A stretch of DNA of 64,000 nucleotides from Planctomycetaceae bacterium. Its GTDB lineage: Bacteria > Planctomycetota > Planctomycetia > Planctomycetales > Planctomycetaceae. The notes below the pieces were generated by a model. That model ran no database searches. It saw only the letters and a program-made list of their open reading frames with translations, and was not told the DNA's origin. A program made the translations under genes and the position numbers. The number at the start of each line of letters is the position of its first letter. Position 1 is the stretch's first letter. Below, piece after piece: positions 34,813-42,571 of the stretch. The stretch spans positions 1 to 64,000 of the forward strand of contig JAGQQG010000009.1 of NCBI GenBank assembly GCA_020426325.1. Reading direction: 5' to 3'.

Positions 34813-35322
34813 ATGAACACCGAAACGCAGCAATCAGAAGGCCTGTTGACATCATCTGTCGAGCGATTGCGTCATGAACTGGACCGCTGGCTGGACGTCG
34901 CATGGTCGCAAGGGGAACGTGCCATCGATCAACTCGGCATGCGGGGGGCCGAGCGAGACTGGTGCCCACCGATCGATGTTGTCGAGACGGGTGATGCGGT
35001 TCACGTCGAGGTGGAACTTCCGGGCATCGATCCCGAGTCGGTCGAGGTCACACTCGCGGGCAATATGCTGACCGTCACGGCTCCGATTCGCTCTGTGGAT
35101 CAGCAAGGGCAAGTGCGACGACGAGAAAGACCTCGCGGTCGTTTCAAGCGATCGATTCCATTACCAGCGTCTGTTAATCCGGATGAAGTGACCGCCGAGA
35201 CTCGGCATGGCTTGCTGACGATCACGGTCGCTAAGGTCGAGAAAGAGAAAGTGCGACACGTCGTTGTGAAGGGCAGTGCATCGGAACCCGCCTCTGAGCC
35301 ACAACTCTCAACACCCGTGTAA
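34813..35322 (+). CDS. Small heat-shock protein Hsp20
   Basis: This ATP-independent chaperone holds unfolding proteins in soluble oligomers. The alpha-crystallin domain runs from about residue 50 to 145: WCPPIDVVETGDAVHVEVELPG at its start, then a basic RRRERPRGRFKRSIPLP segment and the GLLTITVAK closing strand. The C-terminal tail has no clear IxI motif. The ATG at 34813 is preceded by GAGGGAG; a GTG at 34795 would contain that site and is rejected. The gene converges closely on the unknown membrane-protein gene. Confidence 0.93.
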   Translation: MNTETQQSEGLLTSSVERLRHELDRWLDVAWSQGERAIDQLGMRGAERDWCPPIDVVETGDAVHVEVELPGIDPESVEVTLAGNMLTVTAPIRSVDQQGQVRRRERPRGRFKRSIPLPASVNPDEVTAETRHGLLTITVAKVEKEKVRHVVVKGSASEPASEPQLSTPV

Positions 35323-35343
35323 ATAGAACCTGTGTGACTGGGA

Positions 35344-35952
35344 TCAGGCAGCGCGTCGATGACCGTCGGTGTCCTGGTCCTGCACTGGAGAGACGACTTC
35401 CTGAAGCTCGATGATGCGTGCTGTGACCTTGGAGAGCCAATCATCCCAGCATCTGCCGAGATACGCCCCGACAACCAGTGACGAACCAAACGCAACCAGA
35501 CCATAGGCCCGCAGATAGCCTGCCAGCAAGTTGATCGCTTGGGGGAACAGATCGGACAAGGTTGCGGTTCCTTGTGTTGCCAAGATCTCCAGTGGCTCCA
35601 CGGCTCCCGGATGACCCAACCAGCGGCCGATCCAGGCTCCCATGACGATGGCTCCTGCCATTGGAATGGGACCCGTCGCCTGCCACCACTCGCGACGCCA
35701 GCCGAACACCAGCAGCCCGACCGAAAGGGTGAGCGGTGCTGTCATACCGATGAGTTCTCCATATCCGGAGGTTACAACCGACTCGTAGAACGACCTCCAA
35801 ATGGCTTCCAAAGTCGCCGGAATGCCTGCCAGACAACAGGACAGCACGAACGAGCCGGCAAGCTTGAGCCAAGCGGAGCCATCCAGTTCAAAGGCCCAGT
35901 GCCAAAGCCGTTGGAGCAGGGACCGTCTGCTTGAATCCTGTGTGACTGGCAT
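35344..35952 (-). CDS. Unknown multi-pass membrane protein
   Basis: I do not recognise the family. About 202 residues hold four predicted membrane helices: SFVLSCCLAGIPATLEAIW, TAPLTLSVGLLVFGW, IPMAGAIVMGAWIG and GLVAFGSSLVVGAYLG. The cytoplasmic tail is short. ATG at 35952 is preferred to a TTG at 35988. It is transcribed towards the Hsp20 gene and has no obvious functional partner. Confidence 0.65.
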   Translation of the reverse strand: MPVTQDSSRRSLLQRLWHWAFELDGSAWLKLAGSFVLSCCLAGIPATLEAIWRSFYESVVTSGYGELIGMTAPLTLSVGLLVFGWRREWWQATGPIPMAGAIVMGAWIGRWLGHPGAVEPLEILATQGTATLSDLFPQAINLLAGYLRAYGLVAFGSSLVVGAYLGRCWDDWLSKVTARIIELQEVVSPVQDQDTDGHRRAA

Positions 35953-36073
35953 GTCCACTATTCCGGTCGTGCTTCGCTGGAGAGTCAAGAATTGTGATGG
36001 CGATTACCTGATCGAGCCAATTGGGTCAACATCGAATTGACAGGAACGGCTCATCATCCATCCGACAATATTC

Positions 36074-37276
36074 GTGAATTCAAAACCTGGCTATCCGGTC
36101 GAATCGACAGCGACTAAAATCCATGGAAGGCCCGGTGCCGCTTTGATGGGCTTTGTGACGGCACATCGGTTGATGGCAAGTGACAAACTGCGACGGCAGA
36201 TCGTGTTTGAGTCTGCCCGTCTGATGTACTCCCGGCAGGAGTCTGAGTATTATCGCGCCAAGATGAAGGCGGCCCGCAAGCTGTGTCGCGGGTGGGTCAA
36301 GCCGAGTGATCTGCCGTCGAACGCGGAGATCCGACAGGAGATACAACGACTCGCCTGTATGCATGAGGGCGACTCGCGTCGTGCGCACCTGCTGGAGATG
36401 AGACTCGACGCTCTTCACCTGATGCGGCTGCTCGATCGCTTCAAACCCTATCTCATCGGCAGCACGCTCACCGGTCACGTCAGACAGGGGAGCGACATCG
36501 ACGTGCATGTTTTCACTTCCAGTGTCGAAGCCGTGGTCATGACGCTCCAGGACGAAGGCTACGACTGCGAGGTCGAACGCAAGCGGGTCCGCAAACACGG
36601 GGAGGAACGAGTCTTCACCCACATTCATATCCGGGATCGGTTTCCCATCGAGATTACGTGCTATGCAGCTGATCTGGTGAACTACCGGTTCAAAAGTTCG
36701 ATCACCGGGAAGGACATCGAACGGGCATCGATCGGCGAACTCGAGCAGTGCATCGCGGAGGAGCATCCCGATGTTGAGTTGGACGAAGCACTCGCCCGTT
36801 CGATGGATGTGGTCGATCGCTTTCAGGTGTATCGATCACTCCTGTTGCCGCTTGCCGAGGTCGAGCAGTCTCGCAAGTATCATCCGGAGGGGGATGCCCT
36901 CTATCACAGCCTGCAGGTGTTTGAGCTGGCACGAGACGCGCAGCCGTACGATGAGGAGTTCCTGCTGGCGGCGTTGTTGCACGATGTCGGGAAGGCCATC
37001 GATCCCGAGGACCAGGTTGAGGCCGGTCTGCAAGCACTGGATGGGTACATCACGGAGCGTACCGCATGGCTGATCACCCACCATATGGAAGCTCATCGCA
37101 TTTATGACGGGACCATTGGTTACCGCGCCCGAAAGCGACTTGCTGAGTCGGAAGACTATCCAGATCTGTTGCTCTTGGGCGAGTGCGACCGCGAAGGGCG
37201 CCTGGCCGGCATGGTCGTCCCGGATCTGGATGACGTGCTGGAGGACATTCGTGAAGTCTCACGATTATGCGGCTGA
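36074..37276 (+). CDS. Nucleotidyltransferase plus HD-domain protein
   Basis: This 400-residue protein joins a polymerase-beta-like nucleotidyltransferase and an HD phosphohydrolase. The transferase signature is LIGSTLTGHVRQGSDIDVHV, giving GS and DxD metal ligands. The HD domain starts near residue 275 with HSLQVFELA and has ALLHDVGKAIDPEDQ and ITHHMEAH. The fusion recalls GlnD, CCA-adding enzymes and some bacterial signalling proteins. Length and the lack of tRNA-binding domains argue against a standard CCA enzyme, and no ACT domain is present as in GlnD. The start is uncertain: GTG at 36074 is reported, and ATG at 36146 or 36173 would also keep both domains. The gene ends 13 bp before the convergent holB-like gene. 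Confidence 0.85.
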   Translation: MNSKPGYPVESTATKIHGRPGAALMGFVTAHRLMASDKLRRQIVFESARLMYSRQESEYYRAKMKAARKLCRGWVKPSDLPSNAEIRQEIQRLACMHEGDSRRAHLLEMRLDALHLMRLLDRFKPYLIGSTLTGHVRQGSDIDVHVFTSSVEAVVMTLQDEGYDCEVERKRVRKHGEERVFTHIHIRDRFPIEITCYAADLVNYRFKSSITGKDIERASIGELEQCIAEEHPDVELDEALARSMDVVDRFQVYRSLLLPLAEVEQSRKYHPEGDALYHSLQVFELARDAQPYDEEFLLAALLHDVGKAIDPEDQVEAGLQALDGYITERTAWLITHHMEAHRIYDGTIGYRARKRLAESEDYPDLLLLGECDREGRLAGMVVPDLDDVLEDIREVSRLCG

Positions 37277-37289
37277 GTGCTCCCGGAAT

Positions 37290-38318
37290 TTAGACCGGAA
37301 CACTGCCACGGCGGATTCGGGACAGTTCATCGAACATCCCTTCCAGGCAGAGCGGAAGCGGCATCGACTGCTGAAGGTGGATTTCAGCATCGAAGCATCG
37401 CTCCATCTGAGCTGCGAGGCTGTCCAGCTGCTCAGCATTGGCTAACGGATCGTTGGCGTCAGTGATTGGAATCTCTCGCAACTGTCCCCGGAAGAACTCC
37501 ACGCAGAACCGGACGATCCAGCCGGCGTGTCGACGTTGCGTTACCGGGTCACCACCTAACTCTTCCAGCGTTGCCAGCACCTGAGCCGTTGTTTCAAACG
37601 GATCGAGTTCCGCGCCGCTGAGGGACGCGAAGAGCCGCTCACGCAGAGATCGCAACTCCGGCTGGAGTAGTTGCTGAGCCGTCACCAGACTCCCTTCTGC
37701 CAGCAGCGTGACCTGCCAGGCTTCCTCGGGGTCAGAGGTGATGCCCTGAGAAACAAGCAGAGAACACAGGTCATCGTCCGGAAGTGGGGCAAAGCTCACC
37801 GGTTGACATCGTGAGCGAATGGTGGGCAAGATCGCGTCGGTCGACGGCGTGAGCAGGATCAGGATCGAACCGGGAGGTGGTTCCTCCAGAGTCTTCAGGA
37901 GTGCATTGGCACTGGCCGCATTCATCGACTGAGCATCATCGATGATCGCAACCCTACGGTCAGCCGACATCGGACGCATGGCCAACTCGTGACAGAGTCC
38001 CTCACGGCCACGACGTTCAGCAGCCCCCACGATCAATTCGATGGGCAACTCTCGCTTGCCTTCCGGTCGTGCCACAGTGAGTAGATCGGGATGAGTGCCC
38101 GCCTTGATCTGCACGCACGCATGGCATACACCGCAGGCATCCAACTCGGTATCAGAGGTACGTTCACAGAACAGGCACTGCACCAGCTTGAGCGCGAACG
38201 TCCGTTTGCCGATGCCTTTAGGGCCGATGAACAGATACGCATGAGACGAGCGCCCGCGGCGGAACGCCTGTCGAAACTGCTCCAGCGTCCGCTGATGTCC
38301 CCGCAGGTCTTCCCACAC
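37290..38318 (-). CDS. holB: DNA polymerase III subunit delta'
   Basis: This clamp-loader AAA+ protein works with tau/gamma and delta to load the beta clamp. The P-loop region is YLFIGPKGIGKRTFALK, followed by zinc-module cysteines (CLFCERT and CGVCHAC), the Walker-B-like VAIIDDAQSM and the sensor region ANALLKTLEEPPPGSILIL. The start is fixed at a GTG (38318) preceded by AGGAG seven bases upstream, giving MWEDLRGHQRT as N-terminus, the normal DnaX/HolB opening. In-frame starts further upstream (38333, 38450) add residues without family character. The P-loop is kept with GK-R, though delta' proteins often lack ATPase activity. About 342 residues is a normal length. Confidence 0.9.
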   Translation of the reverse strand: MWEDLRGHQRTLEQFRQAFRRGRSSHAYLFIGPKGIGKRTFALKLVQCLFCERTSDTELDACGVCHACVQIKAGTHPDLLTVARPEGKRELPIELIVGAAERRGREGLCHELAMRPMSADRRVAIIDDAQSMNAASANALLKTLEEPPPGSILILLTPSTDAILPTIRSRCQPVSFAPLPDDDLCSLLVSQGITSDPEEAWQVTLLAEGSLVTAQQLLQPELRSLRERLFASLSGAELDPFETTAQVLATLEELGGDPVTQRRHAGWIVRFCVEFFRGQLREIPITDANDPLANAEQLDSLAAQMERCFDAEIHLQQSMPLPLCLEGMFDELSRIRRGSVPV

Positions 38319-38325
38319 GTCACGT

Positions 38326-38330
38326 CTCCT
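38326..38330 (-). promoter_or_regulatory. Shine-Dalgarno site fixing the holB GTG start
   Basis: AGGAG stands seven bases before GTG at 38318. The site lies just inside the longer frame, overlapping the ATG alternative at 38333. Confidence 0.6.
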
Positions 38331-38498
38331 CATGCGCAACCGTTTGTCTTGATCCAGCAGGTTTGGTGATACCCGACCCCCGACATCATGTAAAGGAGAG
38401 GGAGTAAACGGCTCACTGCAAACGGTGTGTTCAATCTGGGCATTTCTCAATATGGGAGGGGAGCCGCAACTGTGGACGCCGCTGCAACTGCCCTCGCG

Positions 38499-38511
38499 GC
38501 TCCGCAGGAGC
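38499..38511. repeat. Short GC-rich palindrome (GCTCC, gca, GGAGC)
   Basis: A 5-bp stem with a 3-base loop sits inside an imperfect longer palindrome flanked by two direct CCCTC copies (38491-38495, 38516-38520). It may be a dispersed palindromic element; only genome-wide counting can show this. Confidence 0.3.
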
Positions 38512-38652
38512 GTCGCCCTCCCGACCTTGTTCCAACTTGATATGAACGTTGGCCCCAGGCAACGGCTGGATGTACTTCTGTGAACGTGACTAAAATCGAT
38601 CTGGTGTTTTTCAAATCGACGTGAAGATCGGTCCGTTCGTGAAAGGTCAATC

Positions 38653-38832
38653 GTGGAAGCCGAATATGTCTGTCAGAGCTGTGGGGAAGTGATCGTGATT
38701 CCGGTAGATACGTCGGTCGGAAGTGAGCAGGAGTATGTCGAGGATTGCCCTGTCTGCTGTCACCCGAATGTGATCACGGTGAACATCGAATCAGACGGAT
38801 ACATGAGCGTGCGAAGTGAGTTGGAATCCTGA
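38653..38832 (+). CDS. CPXCG-type Cys-rich zinc-ribbon-like small protein
   Basis: This 59-residue protein starts with GTG at 38653, with GAAAGG six bases upstream, and ends with TGA at 38830. It has two Cys pairs, YVCQSCGEVIVI near the start and DCPVCCHPNV in the second half, spaced like a zinc ribbon. This matches the CPXCG-motif cysteine-rich small-protein family found in many bacteria, whose function is unknown. The next gene (a membrane protein) begins about 96 bp downstream. The Cys pattern and the ribosome site make it a real gene despite its size. Confidence 0.82.
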   Translation: MEAEYVCQSCGEVIVIPVDTSVGSEQEYVEDCPVCCHPNVITVNIESDGYMSVRSELES

Positions 38833-38928
38833 AACATCGGGTTATGATCGGGTCAAAGTCGCCTGCTTCACCGTTGTGCGGGCGTTTCTCCTCAATCCGT
38901 ATGAGCGAATTCAGACTGGCGTTAGACA

Positions 38929-39480
38929 GTGAACCGCATCTTTTCGACGTTGGCCATCATCAGCAATCTGGGGCTTGGAGTGACGTTTATCCTGGGATGG
39001 ACCGTCATCAGCCCGGATGTGGAGGGGGCAACGGGCTTGCCCTTAACCGTCCATTTTCTCACCGCGCTGGCCGCCCTCACGTTGACGTTGCTTGTCCATG
39101 CAATCGTGCTCACGTACTTCATGGGAACAGGTCGCTGGATTGAGGAGACCTCACAGGCGTATCAACTGGGGATCGACTCACGGGAAGAGAACATCCGCCT
39201 CAAGTACCGGACCCTTCCCGGCATGGTCGCCTGCATCACGCTGCTCATCGTGACAGGGGGATTTGGGGCCGCCTCCGATCCGGGTGCGGGACTGAACATG
39301 CCTTCTGCTAAGACGATTCACATGCTGCTCGCCTGTGCATCCCTGCTCGTCAACGCCCTGGTCAGTTTCCTTGAGTATCAGACGATCCAGCGGAACGGTC
39401 GACTGATCGAAGAGATCATGACCTCCGTTCGAGCCATCCGCCAGGAACGGGGCCTCGATCAGCCCGTTGCAGCTGAGTAG
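38929..39480 (+). CDS. Unknown membrane protein, 183 aa
   Basis: I do not recognise a named family. A GTG start gives MNRIFSTLAIISNLGLGVTF, which begins the first membrane segment. Further hydrophobic helices are HFLTALAALTLTLLVHAIVL, MVACITLLIVTGGFGAA and IHMLLACASLLVNALVSF, so four membrane passes are likely, with a soluble basic C-terminus (SVRAIRQERG). His residues in and near the helices (VHFL, LVHAIVL, IHML) could bind heme or a metal, as in cytochrome-b-like subunits, but this is only a possibility. It converges on the protease gene, ending 7 bp from it. Confidence 0.72.
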   Translation: MNRIFSTLAIISNLGLGVTFILGWTVISPDVEGATGLPLTVHFLTALAALTLTLLVHAIVLTYFMGTGRWIEETSQAYQLGIDSREENIRLKYRTLPGMVACITLLIVTGGFGAASDPGAGLNMPSAKTIHMLLACASLLVNALVSFLEYQTIQRNGRLIEEIMTSVRAIRQERGLDQPVAAE

Positions 39481-39486
39481 CTTCGC

Positions 39487-40455
39487 TTACGGAGCCGGGG
39501 GCTTGTCAGGGTTTCTCCGCCGCGGGGCTTCGAGGTAGAGGTAGCCCGTGTTGGGATTGTTCTGATCGAATGCGAAGGCTTCCCGGTTGTTCAGGAAGTG
39601 CTTGAGATAGGTGACCGGGATGGCGAAGCCGAGTCCCTCACCGCCCGAGATTTTCATGTTCGTCACTCCGACGACTTCGCCTCGACGGTTGAACAAGGGC
39701 CCGCCGCTGTTGCCCGGATTGATCTGAGCAGTCGTCTGGATATAGACGAGTCCCTCAAAGGTGCGGTTGCTGGTACTGACGATGCCCTCGGAGACAGAAC
39801 GTTCCAGGCCAAGGGGATTGCCGATGGCGAAGACTTCTTCCCCTTCCTGCTGTTCGCCGTTCTCAGCCACAAACACCGGTCGGAACTCCAGATCGTCCTG
39901 CTCTGGAATCTGAAGCAGTGCAAGATCGAAGAACGGGTTGAGGGCAAGGATCTTGACGTCATCGATCCGTCGCTTGGAGAAGTCCCCCTGTGTCGTCTTG
40001 TGATAGATGGTGACCGCGATTCGCGTTTCCTGCTCGATGACGTGATAGTTCGTCACACAGTAGCCGCGTTTGTTGAGGATGAACCCGCTGCCGAGGCCAC
40101 TGGTGGTCTGCACCAACACCACCCCTTCTCCGAATTTCTCAGCCAGATCACGAATGCTGCGGATCGGCAAGTTGGCTGTCGCGTACACCCCTTCCGTCCG
40201 CACGTTGCTGACTGAGTCGTCTCCGGGAACTGCCACACTGGCTGCCTGTCGTGAGGCAATCCGCTCGACCGGGATACGAATCACGTCGACACCCACATCG
40301 AGATAGATCTCCTGCGTCGTCTCCTTGAGAATGTCTCCCTCAAGCCGCTGACCGCTCTTGAGCAGAATCTCCTCGCCAAGCAGAGCGAACGGACTCAACG
40401 CCAATGAAGCCCAAATGGGGAGCAGTAGCAAACGGTGTCGCCAGTTGATGGTCAT
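39487..40455 (-). CDS. Exported trypsin-like serine protease (HtrA/DegP type, no PDZ)
   Basis: A signal peptide ([19 protein letters not shown]) precedes a small beta-rich segment ([18 protein letters not shown]) and then a chymotrypsin-fold protease. The catalytic triad is complete: His in CVTNYHVIE, Asp in [11 protein letters not shown] and Ser in [12 protein letters not shown]. The protein ends about 40 residues after the protease domain, with no PDZ domain, so it differs from classical DegP/HtrA. Its ATG overlaps the stop codon of the upstream heme-lipoprotein gene (ATGA), so both are translated together. The role may be periplasmic quality control or processing of a specific partner. Confidence 0.9.
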   Translation of the reverse strand: MTINWRHRLLLLPIWASLALSPFALLGEEILLKSGQRLEGDILKETTQEIYLDVGVDVIRIPVERIASRQAASVAVPGDDSVSNVRTEGVYATANLPIRSIRDLAEKFGEGVVLVQTTSGLGSGFILNKRGYCVTNYHVIEQETRIAVTIYHKTTQGDFSKRRIDDVKILALNPFFDLALLQIPEQDDLEFRPVFVAENGEQQEGEEVFAIGNPLGLERSVSEGIVSTSNRTFEGLVYIQTTAQINPGNSGGPLFNRRGEVVGVTNMKISGGEGLGFAIPVTYLKHFLNNREAFAFDQNNPNTGYLYLEAPRRRNPDKPPAP

Positions 40456-41564
40456 AGTCCCTCATCGCCAAATGCATACTCGCCGTGACAGGCCGCACAC
40501 GCATTCTGCACCCTGTCACGTGCGATCGTGAACTCCTCGTAACTCCCAGCTTGAACAGCTGAGTTGATCGCCAGATTGGCCTCGACAAACTCGCGGACAA
40601 ACTCCTGGTAATGCGGTTCGTCAGCTGAATCGTAACTGTCTGTCGAGATCAGTCCACCGAAGACCACCAGAACGGTTGCTTCTCGGACAATCTCATCCTG
40701 ATTCCCATCGAACCTGTCCTTCGTGTTGATCTCCGATTTCAGCCAGTCGAATGAGCGTTTCGTCCGCTTCATCAGCTCACTTCGATCTGCCACGTCAGCG
40801 AATGGGACCGTCTCGATCGACTCGGAATTCGGGGGGGAGCCGCCGTTCAGGATGGTGATGATCTGTTCAAACGAAGTCTGGACGACCGAGTAGGGTTCGC
40901 GGCCAGTGCCGGATGCCTCGCTGGAGATTGTCGCAGCAAGATCGCGGACCTGTGCTGCGTGGTCTTTCCAACTCAGAGCCTCAGGATGAACCGCGACCAC
41001 CGCAGCGATCCCCGCCAGGACGACGCAGTCATTGACGATCGCTTCAAGGTTGCGATTGTAGGTTGCAACAGTCTTCAAGTTGGCGGTCAACCGGTTCCTG
41101 AGCTGTTTGACCTCCTCATTGAGCACATCGACGGATGCCAGCCGCCGCCAGTCTGCAACGGGCTGGGCCCTCTCAGAGTCAGTAATCTCAGACGGATCTG
41201 TGCTCTCAGGTGGAATCTCAACAGACCCATCGGACATCGTTGATGCGATTGTGTCGACGATGTCTGTTGTTCGATTGTCCGGATTGGTTTCGATCGACTC
41301 GGATGAGTCGTCCCCCGCTGCGACGGCCAACGGATCATCGAAGAACACATCGAATGGACTCGCTTCCGCTGATTTGGATTCAGAAGCGGGATTGGATGTC
41401 GCCTCGGCATGCAAAGGCTCGTCAGTCACATCATCCGGCTGAGACACGGTTTGGGAAACTGGCACAGATGCTGTTTCCCCACACCCGCTCGTCGTCAGGC
41501 ACACGCTGAGCACTGCAATCAGCGCAACTTTTGATCGAAATCGAAGAGAGAGGCGGGGCAACAT
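40452..41564 (-). CDS. Lipoprotein with C-terminal c-heme site
   Basis: The N-terminus is a lipoprotein signal ([15 protein letters not shown], lipidated Cys near residue 28). A long acidic, Ser/Thr/Pro-rich linker (about 30-130) leads to a helical domain with conserved Trp and Leu. The last residues are [17 protein letters not shown], a CxxCH heme-attachment motif in the position used by cytochrome c'/c556-like four-helix bundles. The ATG at 41564 has AGGA six bases upstream and is preferred to the adjacent GTG. It is translationally coupled to the protease gene downstream, so the protease may act on or with this cytochrome. A cytochrome-c' assignment rests on the C-terminal motif and helical pattern. 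Confidence 0.78.
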   Translation of the reverse strand: MLPRLSLRFRSKVALIAVLSVCLTTSGCGETASVPVSQTVSQPDDVTDEPLHAEATSNPASESKSAEASPFDVFFDDPLAVAAGDDSSESIETNPDNRTTDIVDTIASTMSDGSVEIPPESTDPSEITDSERAQPVADWRRLASVDVLNEEVKQLRNRLTANLKTVATYNRNLEAIVNDCVVLAGIAAVVAVHPEALSWKDHAAQVRDLAATISSEASGTGREPYSVVQTSFEQIITILNGGSPPNSESIETVPFADVADRSELMKRTKRSFDWLKSEINTKDRFDGNQDEIVREATVLVVFGGLISTDSYDSADEPHYQEFVREFVEANLAINSAVQAGSYEEFTIARDRVQNACAACHGEYAFGDEGL

Positions 41565-41763
41565 CACGATTCCTGGACCGGAGATTTCAGGTTCTGTTGA
41601 TTATGGGTGTGCGATCGAAACCCTGCAATGGCCAACTTTTTTTGGAATTCTCGGGAATCGCGACCCGACAGAGGACAGGACAATCACTATGCTTGAAGAA
41701 GAGAATCCTGACTACGATCCCGAATCCAACCGCTCCCCCCGAAAGAGCCTTTGGAGGAGTTTC

Positions 41764-42264
41764 ATGCCTCATCGCCTGCCACTGTTCAGCACAATCGCCC
41801 TGAGCCTGTTCACCGCAACCCTGTTCGCTGAGGAACCGGCCATCTCTCCTGAGATTGATCCGCCACTCTTGCCAGCTCCGTCGGTGACAGCGGCTCCAGA
41901 GTTCGTCCCTCCCGGGTCAGCCGGGACATATTCCGTTCCTCACGTCTCGCCTCCCGAGATGGTCACTCCGCCGTCCGTCAGCATCGCGCCTCCTGCAGTT
42001 GCTTATCAGCCGGTTGCGCTGTATCCGCGTGTTCGTGTGCGAAGCAAGCATAAGGCTCATCCTTACGGCGTCCCGACTATCGTCGCGGTCGCTGATCCTC
42101 GTGATCGAAGCTGCCTGGTGAACGTCGAAGTCTGCATGCCCCCCTGCGAGTGCCTGGGCGTCTTCCACAACCGACGCGGCAATCGCGTGACCTATGATTT
42201 CGGTCAATATGAAATCGAGATCATCTCTCGCCTGGGCGTTGTGATTGTTGACTACAACAGTTAA
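41764..42264 (+). CDS. Unknown exported Pro-rich protein
   Basis: The ATG at 41764 follows GGAGGAG by five bases and starts a signal peptide (LPLFSTIALSLFTATLFA). The mature 140 or so residues open with a Pro/Ala/Ser-rich region (PPLLPAPSVTAAPEF) and end with a compact segment containing three close cysteines (VEVCMPPCECLGV) and strands DFGQYEIEI and VVIVDYN. No known family is recognised. The frame extends upstream to 41689, but the ribosome site decides the start. It is divergent from the heme-lipoprotein gene. Confidence 0.78.
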   Translation: MPHRLPLFSTIALSLFTATLFAEEPAISPEIDPPLLPAPSVTAAPEFVPPGSAGTYSVPHVSPPEMVTPPSVSIAPPAVAYQPVALYPRVRVRSKHKAHPYGVPTIVAVADPRDRSCLVNVEVCMPPCECLGVFHNRRGNRVTYDFGQYEIEIISRLGVVIVDYNS

Positions 42265-42315
42265 CAACGTTTTGAAGACTTGCAGGACTCAGGCCTTCCT
42301 GATTACGAATCGTGG

Positions 42316-42335
42316 CACGGACATTCCTGTCCGTG
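42316..42335. repeat. Perfect hairpin, 8-bp stem (CACGGACA, ttcc, TGTCCGTG)
   Basis: A perfect 8-bp stem with a 4-base loop lies 52 bp after the stop of the exported Pro-rich gene. Together with the next hairpin it looks like a dispersed REP-type element rather than a simple terminator, as there is no T-tract. Confidence 0.6.
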
Positions 42336-42366
42336 ATCCAGCTTGTCAGTGAATCCGGTTCTCATC

Positions 42367-42384
42367 ACAGGCAAGAATGCCTGT
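42367..42384. repeat. Perfect hairpin, 7-bp stem (ACAGGCA, agaa, TGCCTGT)
   Basis: This second perfect palindrome lies 31 bp after the first and has the same form, a short stem with a 4-base loop and an outer pairing of CAGGCA/TGCCTG. Two different stem-loops of this style in tandem suggest a mobile or dispersed palindromic family. Confidence 0.6.
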
Positions 42385-42571
42385 TCCACTCGATGATTCG
42401 GGAATGAAAGAGCCTTCACCGCTCCTTCCGCTCCACAGCTGGTTAGTCTGGGAGGCTGGGTAAGAATGGGGCATGCGGGTGGAATGTGCAGAATGATTGA
42501 GCTTGCAGGGGTGCCTGTGATTCCCTACAAGCTCGGCCGATTCTGTCTATGTTTTGGGGAATTCCGCAGCA

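Larger units (their letters stand above)
42265..42571. other. Intergenic stretch with REP-like hairpins, upstream of the T6SS block
   Basis: This 307-bp stretch holds two strong hairpins (annotated separately) and no gene. The part from about 42450 to 42571 should contain the promoter of the vgrG block. Confidence 0.55.
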
